Positions 32,819-44,648 of a stretch of 64,000 nt of DNA are shown here, piece after piece; the first letter of the stretch is position 1; the number at the start of each line of letters is the position of its first letter. Source of the DNA: Leptobrachium leishanense (lineage: Eukaryota; Chordata; Amphibia; Anura; Megophryidae); the NCBI GenBank assembly GCA_009667805.1, contig RXON01001531.1:1-64000 (forward strand), read 5' to 3'. The translations under genes were made by a program, and so were the position numbers. Below the pieces are notes generated by a model. It saw only the letters and a program-made list of their open reading frames with translations, did not search any database and was not told where the DNA came from.

Positions 32819-34339
32819 ATGTGATAAAGCTAGAAAAAAAGTGGTGAGATCGCTTGCTTTTTTGGTGTTTGTAGTTATCATATTCCAAAAAATACCAGTA
32901 GGATATAAAAATGATAAGTGACGGTGGGTGGGGTTCCTTTTATATGCGTTACCTGGTCGCTGTCGGTGCTATATTTTGTATTCGTTATGTGTGCAAGAAT
33001 TTGCAAAACACATATACAAACATCGACTTGTAACAACCGCGTTATTAAATATACAATATTATCAGCAATCCATTGTATCGTACTCGTGATGGTGTGAATA
33101 AAAGGTTAGGAACTACAGGTGGTTCTTCCTTTGTACTCCTATATTTTAAAGGAGCTAGTGCAAATGGGTATTTCAAGGTAAAAAAATATATTGTGCAAAT
33201 GGATGCTGTTTAAAAGAACATGTAAAATTGTACAAATAAAGTGATTCAGTGCTTAAAGCGCAGTAGTGCCTTAGGAGTTATATCTATCTTGCAATTTCTA
33301 TATCAATATTCAAGACTGATTGAAAGTGCTTAGTTCAATTTGATTTGTAATAAAGTGCTATTGAATCAAGAGTGTGTGATACCAGTTTCCATTTTGTTAA
33401 AACATTTATTCGTATACAATAAAAGGCATTCACAGTGATACCCAGTGGTTTAAAGTGCACATTGCAATACTTGGTCAATAGTCAATAGGTTTAAGCAGAA
33501 TAATAACAAAGTTTGCAGCTGTTAGGGTATATAGTTTAAATATAGAGCAAAATAACGGGCGTCTTTGCAAAAAGTCGGTTTAATAAATTCCTTGTTCATG
33601 GTTGGAAGTGGTGTGATCTCTTTGGCAATCCTGGTGCGCTGTTTTCGTGTCGGAGGTGCCAGGTGCAAGTCACTTATCCCTTCAATCCTGATATAAAAAT
33701 GAGTATGTATGTGGGTACGTGGGCTTAATGCCTTATATCTCTGCACAGCTAGGAATTTTCAGCAATCATAATCCTCTGAATCATATCCCTGTTCTAGTGA
33801 CTGATCCCAATCTCACATGCTTTCTGTCCTCTTCTTGGCAGCAGTAATGCAGCTGTAACATCTGTAAAATGTTTCTTATTGTGAGGATGGCAGCTCCTCC
33901 TCATAGTCTCTTTACTGTATTGCAGAGTGACAGGAGTGAGATCTCACTGACAATTTTGTATTCTCCAATGGCATATAAATCTAGATAAAAGGTATCATGT
34001 ATGTAAGGGTAAGGACTTTGAGAATGGCTGCGTGGACATCTGAAACGTTGCTGCTGCTGACCTGATAAACAGGTCATATTTGCTGTATTCGGAGACCCTG
34101 GTTTCTTCTTTGTTACTTGAGTACCCTATGACAATTTTTTTTTGTTTTTCATTGCGTTACAATGCAAAATCGAGTAAACACATTTATGGTACTAAAGTGG
34201 ATAAAGGAGCTATGTATTGCGAGGTTTGAGATGTGCCTCTGTAGTCTCATTTGTTGCTGAATCGGATATTGCTGTAAAGCGATGTTTCTACTGCTAATTC
34301 TATGCACGGAGTACTTTCATTTAGTGAACAGGTCTAGAA
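32819..34339. repeat. Intergenic DNA with retroposon-like fragments
   Basis: 33760-33960 resembles 4590-4745. 34020-34120 carries ATGGCTGCGTGGACATCTGA and then AAACGTTGCTGCTGCTG, typical of the tail of an interspersed retroposon. 32819-33755 holds nothing I can name. Confidence 0.35.
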
Positions 34340-34980
34340 ACATGAAAAATGTCGGCAGATAAGAACCTTTCGGCCCATCTAGTCTGCCCAATTACATGGA
34401 TACTTTACCTGGATTTATCTTTTGTTTAGGATAGCCTTATGCCTATCCCATGCTTGCTTAAATTGGCCGTGGGGTACCAAAACATGCCAAGGTGCTGCCA
34501 AATCTCCACTTAAGGCCACCAAAGCCCTAACCCAAACCCATTCCCAACCCAAATCATACCTACAACTGACTCCATGCACACAATATGAATGGGCCTGTAG
34601 TTTGAGATCCAACCTTCCTGACTTCTGGACGCAACCCCTTACCAGGCCAATTTTTGGCCCCAGTTCATCAATGTTCGTGGTACTGTGTTGAATGAGAAAT
34701 AGGGATATGCTGTCAGTCATATTTCTTATTAGGTTATACTGATTTGCTATGTACATATGTAGCCCTGCTATCCACCTGACCACCTCCAGCTATAACACCA
34801 GAGCACCCAGCCATTGGCCTGTACCATCGATTTCTCCTTGGCATGCTGACAGATCTAGAGAGGGGACACAGGGGACATTTGCCCCCCCCAACTGCAGTCC
34901 CATTAACGGTCATTGGAGGTTTGAAACCCTGCATCTCCGGTTCTACAAGTCCTACATAGACCATTGGGGTGTTGTACAAT
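34340..34980. repeat. Interspersed retroposon-like repeat
   Basis: The GGCAGATAAGAACC...TTTCGGCCCATCTAGTCTGCC segment (about 34355-34392) and the following AGGATAGCC...CATGCTTGC phrase are common interspersed-repeat sequences in amphibian genomes, to my knowledge. The family was not identified. The sequence to 34980 is non-coding. Confidence 0.45.
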
Positions 34981-35727
34981 GACTATGTACAACTTTAGTT
35001 GTATTAAACACGACTATGTACAATGTGCAGAGTAAAAATAAAATGCAAGAGAAACACAGTGTATTTTTTCCACGATTTGTTTAAAATTGTGTATTTCCTT
35101 CGAAAAATTTAGGATCGGAAGTGAAATGCCTCAGAAGCAAAAGGGTTAATTTCTATGTATCTAACCTCTAGAGTTCACTTGACAAGGCTATTTCCTGGAT
35201 ACACTCAAAATATATAAACCTTTATAGTGTTTATTCTGTATGTCCAAGCCTGTGTGTGTATCTGTGTATCTGGTTTTATATATGGATGTGTATATAGCTA
35301 TAGTATTTGTATGTGTCTTTTGAGTGTATCTGTATACAGCTGTGTATGAGCCATCCATTTTTGAGGGACTGTCCCTCTTTTGGACTCAAATCCCCCTTTC
35401 TCTCTTTTTTTTTTTTCTTCTAATGTTCCTTCCTTCTTTTTAGCAACTTCTCAGTATATTCAGGGAGTGCAGGTGTATAACAGAGCTGCAAAGAAATAAA
35501 CTTCCCAGCAGTGACTCTGTAAACTATAATAAATGTAAATAAGATACTTTGCTTTGATTTTAGTTAACATTTTTATTGGTATAAATGGCACAACATTTTG
35601 TGATGTCGCCTATAAAGTCTGGGAATAGCTGAGATTCTGAGCCTGACTTTAGCGGCTTCCCTAAATGATTTGTGTATGTGTGTATAGTTATGTGTGTATT
35701 TGTATCTCTGAGTTATGTGGCTGTTAA
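34981..35727. other. Intergenic DNA
   Basis: AT-rich. AAATGCCTCAG...AAGCAAAAGGGTTAAT near 35127-35150 resembles the right end of the TTAA-type elements at 39335 and 59434, so a fragment of that family may end here. Confidence 0.35.
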
Positions 35728-36415
35728 GGCTAATGTCAGACTAATGCAGTCTGAGCGCACTCTGCGTGCGTGAATAACGGACGGACGTACTGACAGAAGA
35801 TACTGTAGACACCACACAGTTCGTTTTTTTTACGGATGTAGTAAAAACAAGGAAATATGGGAAAGAAAATTAATTAAAATTAAATAACAGGTACAGTCAG
35901 CCAGACAAAAAAAACTTCTGAGCGTCAACGTGATGGATGTTGCAAATGCGCTGCGTCTGACGTTGCGTCATTGTGCACACAGGCCGCGACACGGCACACT
36001 CTGGGCGTCCCTCGCAGCGCTTTTACGTTGAAATCTAAATGGCGTCCGTTGCCACCTGTGTACTTCGTGTGGTGGTCTCTATTGATCACAAATCAATGCT
36101 ACGAGGGACGTTAAACTGTGCGGCGTGTTATTGCTGGTGGTGCTTGATTCTCAGTGACAGGCAAATCATGTTTCAAAGTGCAGACATTACTGAAGAGTGT
36201 CTATCCTGTGTCACCGAGCCGTATGAGGAAAGACCCTGTGCAATGCTCTGGAGAAAGGGAGTGTGAAGAGCACAGACTGCGCTTAGGCTCGACTCTGCCT
36301 GTCACTGCGAACCCAACACCAGCTCTTAGCCAAAACTGGTAGAGTACCCCCCCATGCTGCATTAATTATACTGCAGAGAGACGCTCGTGATCAGTGCACT
36401 CGTCTGACACGAGCC
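35728..36415. mobile_element. Harbinger-like MITE copy 4, TAA duplication
   Basis: Ends GGCTAATGTCAGACTAATGC and CACTCGTCTGACACGAGCC, with TAA on both sides (35725-35727, 36416-36418). It is 688 bp, longer than its relatives. 36353-36385 matches part of the 54-bp satellite at 41-42.5 kb (GCTGCATTAATTATACTGCA). Confidence 0.75.
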
Positions 36416-36418
36416 TAA

Positions 36419-37527
36419 CATCTAATGCTGCTCCTCAATCTGCATTTTGTATTATTATAGTTAATAGTTTTGTCATGGAGCTGATGTAACGCTCCATGCT
36501 TCAAACACCAAGAGACTTTATGTTCATTTATATTGTGTGATTTTAGATATATTTTACATCGTTTGGTTTTAGTTTAATTTAGTTTAGTGTAAAATGGCAT
36601 AGCTTTGGTTTTAAAAATACTTATATTCCTGTAGGTAAATGTGTTTTTGTGTAAACAGTAAACAAGCTTTACTGCTGTGTAATTTATGCACCAGGGCTTT
36701 TCCCATTATCTAGCTGCATGTTTAATTCAAGGGATCTCTGATAGTGTGTGTTTAATCTGATGTGTTAGAGCAATGAATATACAAATGTTGTGTGAGCTGA
36801 AGGCTAAAGAATGTAAAGAATGATTTAAATAACTGACATAATGTAATTAGTATGGGTAGGACGAGGTGCGTCATTTTATGCAAATTATGACTGTTGGACT
36901 TCAGCATAAATGGCGTTTTGTTCATTAAAAAGTCAGAGAACACTCAGAGCTCAGAGAGAGAATCCTGTTTTAAAGCATACAGCCGCGCCTGGTGTCTTTA
37001 TTTCAGCGACGCTATACTATACACTATCACCCTCAGAAGGTACTGAGCGGCCTTCTGGAGATTCCTAACGGCTCCAGGGCAGAGGAACAGAAGCAGGCAG
37101 GTCAAGCTGCTCGAGGCGCTGAGGACAGTGCTCCCAGTAGCCGGGGTGACCGCAACGAAGGGGTGTCTGGAGAGTCAGGACAGATGGAAGGGAACGGTTC
37201 CATCACAAGTTTCCAGGTATAAATGTTTTTATTATTTGAAGTAAATTCCCAGATTTCATGAGGTAACACTTACTCTTGGCAAACAGGAGTTTGGGGGTTC
37301 TGTGACCACTAAATGGTTTATTAACCTCCCCTCCTAAATGGTAATGACAATTCCTTCGGTCAATGTGTTATTCAGGTGAATACTGCAGGTTACTTTCCGA
37401 CCTCGTATCTGCATATTCTTTATAGTTACAGTCAAAGCCCTCTTTTGATCAAAAGTAATATCTAATAATAATTTCAGCCCTTCACTGTCATTTTTCCCTT
37501 TCGTATAAATTGTCTTTATATGCTTAC
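36419..37527. other. Unassigned DNA, possible LTR relic
   Basis: 36640-37020 has a promoter/leader-like composition (an octamer TATGCAAAT at about 36877 and a CAGAGAACACTCAGAGC stretch), followed by a G+C-rich block to 37217. It could be an old LTR, but no boundaries or duplication were found. The plus-strand open frame at 36992-37222 is Gly/Ser/Glu-rich and unlike any protein I recognise. Confidence 0.3.
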
Positions 37528-37619
37528 ATTATGATGTTCATCTCCATTCTCTTATGTCTCCTCAGGAACGTATCCAGATCCCCTCCACCGAGATGCTCCA
37601 TGACATAGTACAGGTTGCT
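37528..37619 (-). pseudogene. Orphan protein-kinase-C-type exon (92 bp)
   Basis: On the minus strand an AG acceptor after a pyrimidine-rich tract (ending at 37620) is followed by 92 bp open in frame, then GTAAGC as donor. It encodes SNLYYVMEHLGGGDLDTFL followed by a basic segment. This matches kinase subdomain V (VMEYxxGGDL) of AGC kinases, and 30 codons plus 2 nt is also the size I recall for the equivalent exon of vertebrate PKC genes. No neighbouring kinase exon was found within several kb either way, so it is called a relic. It could be one exon of a live gene with very long introns. Confidence 0.6.
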
Positions 37620-38085
37620 CTGAATGAAGTGAAATGAAACGCGACTTAATGTGGGAACCATTATCATTTTTGATTAACACAGTGAAGCAAGGTAAGTGTC
37701 CCATACTAGGGGACATACTAAACAGAATATTGGGATGATTGACTGCAATACTCAGCGATACCAATAGGTGTCAGTATACATTTTACACACATACCTGCTA
37801 ATGACCTAAGATATGTTGTTCTTTTCTGCAGTGCTCGATACTAAGTTGCAAAGGTTTATTGAAAAATTTTAACTATTCGCTTACTGATCTACATACAGCT
37901 GTATAATGGGATCATAGTAAATTATTCAGAAATGTAGAAAATGAGTCTGCATAGGGTTTATTGGTGGGATATCTTGGTTCCAGATGCCAAGGAATATATT
38001 TAACCTGTTTCTATTAGGAATAGGGTTGGGATGGGCCGTTATCGGCATTTTCAGTACTCATGCAAGTGCCCCATTACCTGTTCAG
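37620..38085. other. Intergenic DNA
   Basis: No gene recognised. On the minus strand 37700-37764 reads weakly kinase-like (NHPNIL), but no exon limits could be placed. Confidence 0.3.
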
Positions 38086-38268
38086 CAGTGTTTCCCAACC
38101 GCGGCCCTCAAGTACCCCCAAAAGGTCAAGTTTTTCAGATATCTGAAGCACAGCACAGGTGATATGATTTCTGCTCAGTGATTGCAGGATTCAGTCTGCA
38201 TTTCCCCAAGGCAATTCTTAAAACCTGGTCTGTTAGAGGTACTTGAGGACTGCGGTTGGGAACCACTG
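38086..38268. mobile_element. hAT-type MITE (CAGTGTTTCCCAACC ends)
   Basis: A 183-bp element starting CAGTGTTTCCCAACCGCGG and ending CGGTTGGGAACCACTG. The inner parts also pair (CCCTCAAGTACC / GGTACTTGAGG). The flanking octamers CTGTTCAG and CTCTACAG agree at 6 of 8 positions, consistent with a degraded hAT duplication. Confidence 0.82.
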
Positions 38269-38345
38269 CTCTACAGATACCCAGAAGCCAGGGCTGGGCA
38301 GGCTAGTTGGTCTCGGAGGGGCTGGGGCTGCTGGCAGAGTGCGTT

Positions 38346-39335
38346 AACATCTTTACGCCAGCATTCCTCTCTGGCTGGCCGTGTTCCACCGATCGGTCGC
38401 AGGTCTGTGACGCGACCTCTAGACATGATCTCGTGCGAGACGCGAGATCTCCCAAGAGCGCGTCACAAGCCAGCAGCTGCTCGGTGGAACGTGACCATGA
38501 CCGTTAATGGTGTGTGTCCGTGTGCGTGTCCGTGTCCATTCATTTCAATGTTAACAGCTTTGCTGCAACGGAGTCGGACACATTCAGCGCGTCTAATCGT
38601 ACGAACTCGGCATGTTGAAGACCTTGCTGAGCACGTCCTGTATTCGCAGCATGGCCTTTCCAATGATTACAAAAATGATCATGTTAAAAATTAAGAATAA
38701 AAATAATAAAAAAAATCCTGTTGTGGTTTTTTATTTTATTACTGCAGCATCAATGTTCACATTTCAATTATAATGTGAACAATGATGCTACACTAACGTT
38801 TTTATGGGAAGTGGGTTTTGGCTAAAATCACATAATTTCTCACAAAAATAAAAGGAACCGGTTCCCAGGTCTAATTTTTTTAACCAACGTACCCCATAGA
38901 ATAAATAACCGCAAAGACTCGGATGATAAAATGTGAAAAAAAATATTTTACACACTGTAGATGATTGGAAATTAAAAATTTTTAGGTTTTTTTTTAATAG
39001 CATTCTGGCAGGGCATGACGTATACATATAATAATGATGATACATTATGAATCTGCCGTAAAAAATTATATATAATTTGTCTAGGTCAGGGGTGGGCAAT
39101 TATGGCCCTCCAGATGTTTTGAAACTACATTTCTCGTGAGGCTCTACAAACCTAATGAGCAGCCGAGCACCACGGGAAATGTAGTTTCAAAACATCTGTA
39201 GGGCCATAATTGCCCACCCCTGGTCTAGGTCATATAATAAAACCAGACTTCAAATCGCTTTTAAACATGATGAGCAAAAACTGTAAAAATGGGCTCAGCA
39301 CACAGGTGATATGGCTCTGCAGCAAAAGGGTTAAC
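38346..39335. mobile_element. TTAA-type repeat, relative of 55413-59433
   Basis: 38640-38900 (GCATGGCCTTTCCAA, then ATGTTCACATTTCAATTATA and GAACAATGATGC) and the right end GCAGCAAAAGGG followed by TTAA (about 39329) match 55528-56117 in order. The left limit is uncertain. The hAT MITE at 39087 is nested in it. Confidence 0.55.
39087..39222. mobile_element. 136-bp hAT MITE, 8-bp duplication GTCTAGGT
   Basis: Starts CAGGGGTGGGCAATTATGGC and ends GCCATAATTGCCCACCCCTG, and the next inward bases (TTTTGAAACTACATTTC) also pair. It is flanked by perfect 8-bp duplications GTCTAGGT (39079-39086, 39223-39230). A related fragment (GAGATGTAGTTTCAAAACAT) is at 43077-43098. Confidence 0.95.
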
Positions 39336-39519
39336 ATATTGACAGGCTTTCAGAATAATTTTAATTTATTTATTGGAAAGCGGTCACGTGACATTAAATA
39401 AAAGTATCGATACTCGGTGTTACAAAAATGGCATTGGTGCATCCCTAGAATATGGGTATACTTATTTTTCAAGACGGGGATTATTGCTGGAATATCATGG
39501 TAACACACGCCAAGGAATT

Positions 39520-39960
39520 ATTATTATTCTTTATTTCTAAAGCGCCAGCATATTCTGCAGCGCTGTTCAATGGGGGATTGCAGACATGAGACATACTAAA
39601 ACACATAAGGAACAGATGGCCCTGCCCTTAGGATAATTGACCTACTGATACAGCACTTTACACAAGTGCTCAGCCAGACATCCAATGAGTTTACAATCTA
39701 AAGGACAGGGGTAAGTGAAACAACAGAAGGGGAGCAGCGGAGTGTGGATCTGGTGGCTAGAGAGAAAATAGCAAGGATTGTATGGGAGTGACCAAGATCT
39801 TGGACTAAAGGTTGATTAGAATAAAGTGGCAGCAGCTGGAAGGAAAAGAATGGGTTTGGGCCTAGGACTGGGTGGGAGGATGGCTGTGGAGTGGTGCTGA
39901 CTGTGTGTGTTGAGCTGTAGGAAAGAAGAGACAGCTTTTAGGAGAGGGGTCTGTCTGCAC
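39520..39960. repeat. Interspersed retroposon-like repeat
   Basis: It opens with TTATTATTCTTTATTTCTAA followed by AGCGCCAGCATATTCTGCAG, a phrase common in vertebrate interspersed repeats. It continues with TTTACAATCTAAAGGACAGG. The (TTA)n start suggests the tail of a minus-strand retroposon. Family not determined. Confidence 0.5.
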
Positions 39961-41039
39961 TGAATGAATCAAACAAATACAGAAACGCATGCAAATGTCT
40001 GTACTAAAAGGTCATTTTCACAATGTGTTGGCCTGTCTGCTTGCAGCTAATATTTATTTAGAAATATTGCTGATTCAATTGAAAATATTCGGCTGGAGCT
40101 GAGATTCAAAAAATGTCACTGGTGCGAGTAACAGCTGGCTTGCAAATCGGACATTGAAGCTTATTTTCAGCGAGCGTCATACGAATTTGTGCCTTTTTTT
40201 TAAAACATGACTAATAGAAAATATCCGATCTTTAAAATAAGATTTAATTCCAATTCCCTCTATATTCCTGCCTGAAAATCTATTCACACCATTTTGGCAT
40301 TTGAAACTTTTTTGGGAAATCGACATACCCATAAATTGGGATTGAAACCATTAGAGCTTCTATTTCCATGGTTAAGTATAATAACTGCTAGAACTAATCC
40401 AAATTTTTATCGAGAATCGAAATGCTAGTAAACCCTAATTTGAATCTCCCGAACAAAATAAATGGGCAAACATCAATCAAAAGAATCCAGATTTTGGCCA
40501 CTGGACTGAATTAGAATCCCTACTTTGTAAAGAAGAAAATGAAATCTATATTCAGCCTTTTACATACTATGTTTTATTGACCATGTTTCTTCATATCAAT
40601 GAAGAAATAAAAAGCTGCTTCTGAAATTGCTTAATAAAGGTGATTTTCAAACAACAACAAACTAATATTGGGGTCAATTTTTACTGATCTTTCATGATTA
40701 ATGAGTAACAGCCCCACTTGTCGCTCACTAAAGCTCCATCCTCTTCTAGCCAAGCCACAAGTCTAACTTATAGCTCAGATGTCGCGGCTCCCTAATGTGC
40801 TTAAATGCTTCCTGTATTCCTGATCTCGCGGAGAGCTTTTTCATCTTCCTGAAGTCCTCTGGATTCCAGGAGATGCTACCAGTGGTGGTCATGCTGCAGC
40901 AAAGTTTTAGTGGCTCCAGCGTATAGAGACTCAAACCGCAAGTATTGCAGCTCACTCATAATAGTAATAGGGAGCCATTGATGGTTGGCAGATGGTGGCA
41001 GTGTGCAGATTCATATGCTGCAGCAACTCTCTACATTAT
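39961..41039. other. Intergenic DNA
   Basis: No gene recognised. A minus-strand open frame at 40746-40955 (69 codons) resembles no family I know and is not supported. Confidence 0.3.
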
Positions 41040-42560
41040 AATTAATGCAGCATATGAATCCGCACGCTGCCCTGCAGCACCTCTCTGCAGTATAATTCAG
41101 CATATGAATCCGCACACTGCGGGGCAGCGCCTCTCTGCATTATAATTAATGCAGCATACGAATCCGTACACTGCCGGGCAGCGCCTCTCTGCAGTATAAT
41201 TAATGCAGCATATGAATCTGTACACTGCCGGGCAGCGCCTCTCTGCAGTATAATTAATGCAGCATACGAATCCGCACACTGCTGGGCAGCACCTCTCTGC
41301 AGTATAATTAATGCAGCATATGAATCCGCACACTGCCGGGCAGCGCCTCTCTGCGGTATAATTAATGCAGCATATGAATCCGCACACTGCTGGGCAGCGC
41401 CTCTCTGCAGTATTCAGCATATGAATCCGCACACTGCCGGGCAGCGCCTCTCTGCGGTATAATTAATGCAGCATATGAATCCGCACACTGCCGGGCAGCG
41501 CCTCTCTGCAGTATAATTAATGCAGCATTGAAATCTGTACACTGCCGGGCAGCGCCTCTCTGCAGTATAATTAATGCAGCATACGAATCCGCACACTGCT
41601 GGGCAGCACCTCTCTGCAGTATAATTAATGCAGCATATGAATCCGCACACTGCCGGGCAGCGCCTCTCTGCGGTATAATTAATGCAGCATATGAATCCGC
41701 ACACTGCCGGGCAGCGCCTCTCTGCGGTATAATTAATGCAGCATATGAATCCGCACACTGCTGGGCAGCGCCTCTCTGCAGTATTCAGCATATGAATCCG
41801 CACACTGCCGGGCAGCGCCTCTCTGCGGTATAATTAATGCAGCATATGAATCCGCACACTGCTGGGCAGCGCCTCTCTGCAGTATAATTAATGCAACATA
41901 TGAATCCGTACACTGCCAGGCAGCACCTCTCTGCAGTATAATTAATGCAGCATACGAATCCGTACACTGCCGGGCAGCACCTCTCTGCAGTATAATTCAG
42001 CATATGAATCCGCACACTGCCGGGCAGCGCCTCTCTGCGGTATAATTAATGCAGCATATGAATCCGCACACTGCTGGGAAGCGCCTCTCTGCAGTATTCA
42101 GCATATGAATCCGCACACTGCCGGGCAGCGCCTCTCTGCGGTATAATTAATGCAGCATATGAATCCGCACACTGCTGGGCAGCGCCTCTCTGCAGTATTC
42201 AGCATATGAATCCGCACACTGCCGGGCAGCGCCTCTCTGCAGTATAATTAATGCAGCATACGAATCCACATGCTGCCGTGCAGCCCCTCTCTGCAGTATA
42301 ATTAATGCAGCATATGAATCCGCACACTGCTGGGAACTTCCCAGCAGTGTGTGGATTCATATGCTGCATTAATTATAACTCATAAAAAACGAAAAACGAA
42401 GTGATCAAAAAATTAATCGATCCAAATCGATCTTCAGAGAGGTGCTGCCCGGGAGTGTGTGGATTCATATGCTGCATTAATTATACTGCAGAGAGGTGCT
42501 GCACGGCAGCGTGCGGATTCATATGCTGCAGAGAGGCGCAGTTCAGCCAATCAGAATTAA
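41040..42560. repeat. 54-bp satellite, about 24 units plus inverted units
   Basis: The unit is CTCTCTGCAGTATAATTAAT, then GCAGCATATGAATCCGCACA, then CTGC(C/T)GGGCAGCGC. Shortened units lacking TAATTAATG recur at about 41410, 41785 and 42095, giving a higher-order period of several monomers. At 42335-42345 the array turns back on itself through GGGAACTTCCCAGCAGTGTG, and the last two or three units run in the opposite orientation. Since 54 is divisible by 3, open frames run through on both strands; they are not evidence of a gene. Confidence 0.95.
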
Positions 42561-43634
42561 GAACCACAATTGTCTCACGTTAAGTTTTGTGCCTGTCAAA
42601 GTCAATCTGCACATTTATGCTGCATCAATAAAAAAAACATGCACAACTTCTCAAATTTATTGGTTTGGTATGTGTAGAATGTGTAACTATACTTTGCTGC
42701 ATATTTATTTTTGGGCTGGTGTATTTGGTTTCGGCCAGGTTGATAGAATTTGCCATTAACACCAGATTTTAGGAGTTGCTAAAATTATGCGCGCAAAGGC
42801 TGTGCTTTACAAACTGTGCATAGATTGTAATACCATCTGCATACCAGTGCACAAACGCATTTGCACTCACAATGTTAAGTATAGGACGCGCAAAGTACAG
42901 TAAGCTTGCGCAGGTTCACCCGCGGTAGACATATACGCGCGTTTGTTGCGCTGACTTTGTAATTCGACGGTCTGCGCAAAGGGTTTTGACCCTCGCGCTA
43001 ATGCATTTTTGTGTGGTCGTAAACATATGCACGAAGAAGGTAATAGGGTCCCTAATGTGTACCTGAGCACTGTGGGAGATGTAGTTTCAAAACATCAGAA
43101 CCCGAACACCTGCAGGAGAAGCTTCACAGTGAAGACATTGGTGCTTTTCAAATAACCCTATATTTTTATTAATGTAAAATAGGTTGAATTCTGCCACAAA
43201 TGATACACAACAGTAAACTCAGGACAAAATTTAGAAACTATTTAGCCAGGGTCTTTTTTGGCGGTTGTAGATTTTGGGGTTCAAAGTTCGAAAAAGTGTG
43301 TTTTTACCATGTTTTCATCATATTTCATAATTTATTGTAGTAAATTATATGATATGATGAAAATAAGGGAAACTTTTGAAAGTCCATTTAATGGTGAGAA
43401 AAACGGTATATAATATATGTGGGTTCCATAAACGAGTAAGAGGAAAATGAAAGCTAAACATAAACAACGCAGAATCGTAAAAACGGCAGTGGGTACTTTC
43501 AAACTGAGAATGGTAAAACTGCCTAGTCACTCACTATGGGGTTAATGTAAACTTGGTTGAATTCTGGTACAAATGATTCACAACATTAAATGCTATACCC
43601 ACATGTTTCACCTAAATATTTTCACTTTATTTTT
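42561..43634. other. Repeat-derived non-coding DNA
   Basis: 42850-42910 resembles 5755-5800. 43077-43098 is a fragment of the hAT MITE family of 39087. 43545-43630 is the 3' flank of OR pseudogene 2, equal to 62085-62165 beside OR pseudogene 3. Confidence 0.45.
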
Positions 43635-44648
43635 TGTCATGCCCCGCTCCGCGGCCCACTCCCAGTCCGGACTGACATGCTGGGGAAGACCCGATACTCA
43701 CCTGAGGTCCCTCGTGGTGCGCTGCTCCAGGATTCCGGGACACAGAGTGGAGAGAGGAGCACAGGAGACGCCCCACGCCGCCGACCACATTCGGACGCTG
43801 AAAGAGAAAGCGCGCATGCGCGAGCACCAACTTCTTTAAGTAATGTTAAGTCTGGTACTTTGGCGCCCTCGGCTGGCCGATTAGAGGTACTGCTTGACAC
43901 CTGTTTTGGAGATCCTCGAATTCCTCCCATTGACCTACCAAAAGCTCAGGTACCTCAACTCCACCTCCGATACCCAGGTGAAAGGTATTCCCATGATCCT
44001 TTGAACCGTATTTAAACCTGCCGCCCTTCTCAACACATTAACCAGGTTCTACTGTTGCCTTCCACCTCAGTTTTCCTAGTGTTTCCCGTATTCCTGAACC
44101 CGTTGCCTGTCTCTGATCTTCGACCCGGATTGCCATATCGACCACGCTGCCTTCTTCTACCCATTGACCCGGATTGCCATATCGACCACGCTGCCTTCTT
44201 CTACCCATCGACCCGGATTGCCATATCGACCACGCTGCCTTCTTCTACCCATCGACCCGGATTGCCATATCGACCACGCTGCCTTCTTCTACCCATCGAC
44301 CCGGATTGCCATATCGACCACGCTGCCTTCTTCTACCCATCGACCCAGATTGCCATATCGACCACGTTGCCTTCTTCTGCCCATCGACCCGGATTGCCAT
44401 ATCGACTACGCTACCACCTTCGTTACTATTTGTTATTTTTCTGGACTTTTACTTTTTCCTATGTGCTACTAATCCCTACTTCTCAAGAAGATCACCGCAG
44501 TTGTATCATTGTACTGGACTTAAGTTGCCCTTCTTGTTTCACTAAAGATTGTTTAAATCCTACTTGGTTTCCTGCATTCCTTACTCCTCTGGCTTGCTAT
44601 TGGGTTCCATACTCATACTACACAGGGGCCTCAAAACCCTGCATTACA
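43635..44648. mobile_element. Solo LTR that cut the 3' end of OR pseudogene 2
   Basis: Starts TGTCATGCCCCGCTCC and ends AAAACCCTGCATTACA. It sits in the T-rich sequence that in OR pseudogene 3 reads CACTTTAATTTTTTTCAAAG; ATTTTT is present on both sides as the likely duplication. It carries 6-7 tandem copies of a 44-bp unit (CGACCCGGATTGCCATATCG...) at about 44117-44415. TG...CA ends and overall composition fit a gypsy-type LTR of about 1.0 kb. Confidence 0.7.

Noticed and set aside
36640..37020. Possible ERV LTR
   Set aside because: The composition is suggestive, but no TG...CA limits, duplication or second copy was found.
36992..37222. Plus-strand open frame with an apparent donor after it, and a plus-strand acceptor/donor pair at 37565-37691
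   Set aside because: The second 'exon' has in-frame stops and overlaps the minus-strand kinase exon; the peptide is low complexity. Treated as chance signals.
40746..40955. Minus-strand open frame of 69 codons
   Set aside because: No recognisable family, no splice or promoter context; kept out of the gene list.
41097..42015. Open frames of up to 129 codons with a Cys-rich 18-residue repeat
   Set aside because: The 54-bp satellite unit is a multiple of three, so frames stay open by chance; there is no start context or domain.
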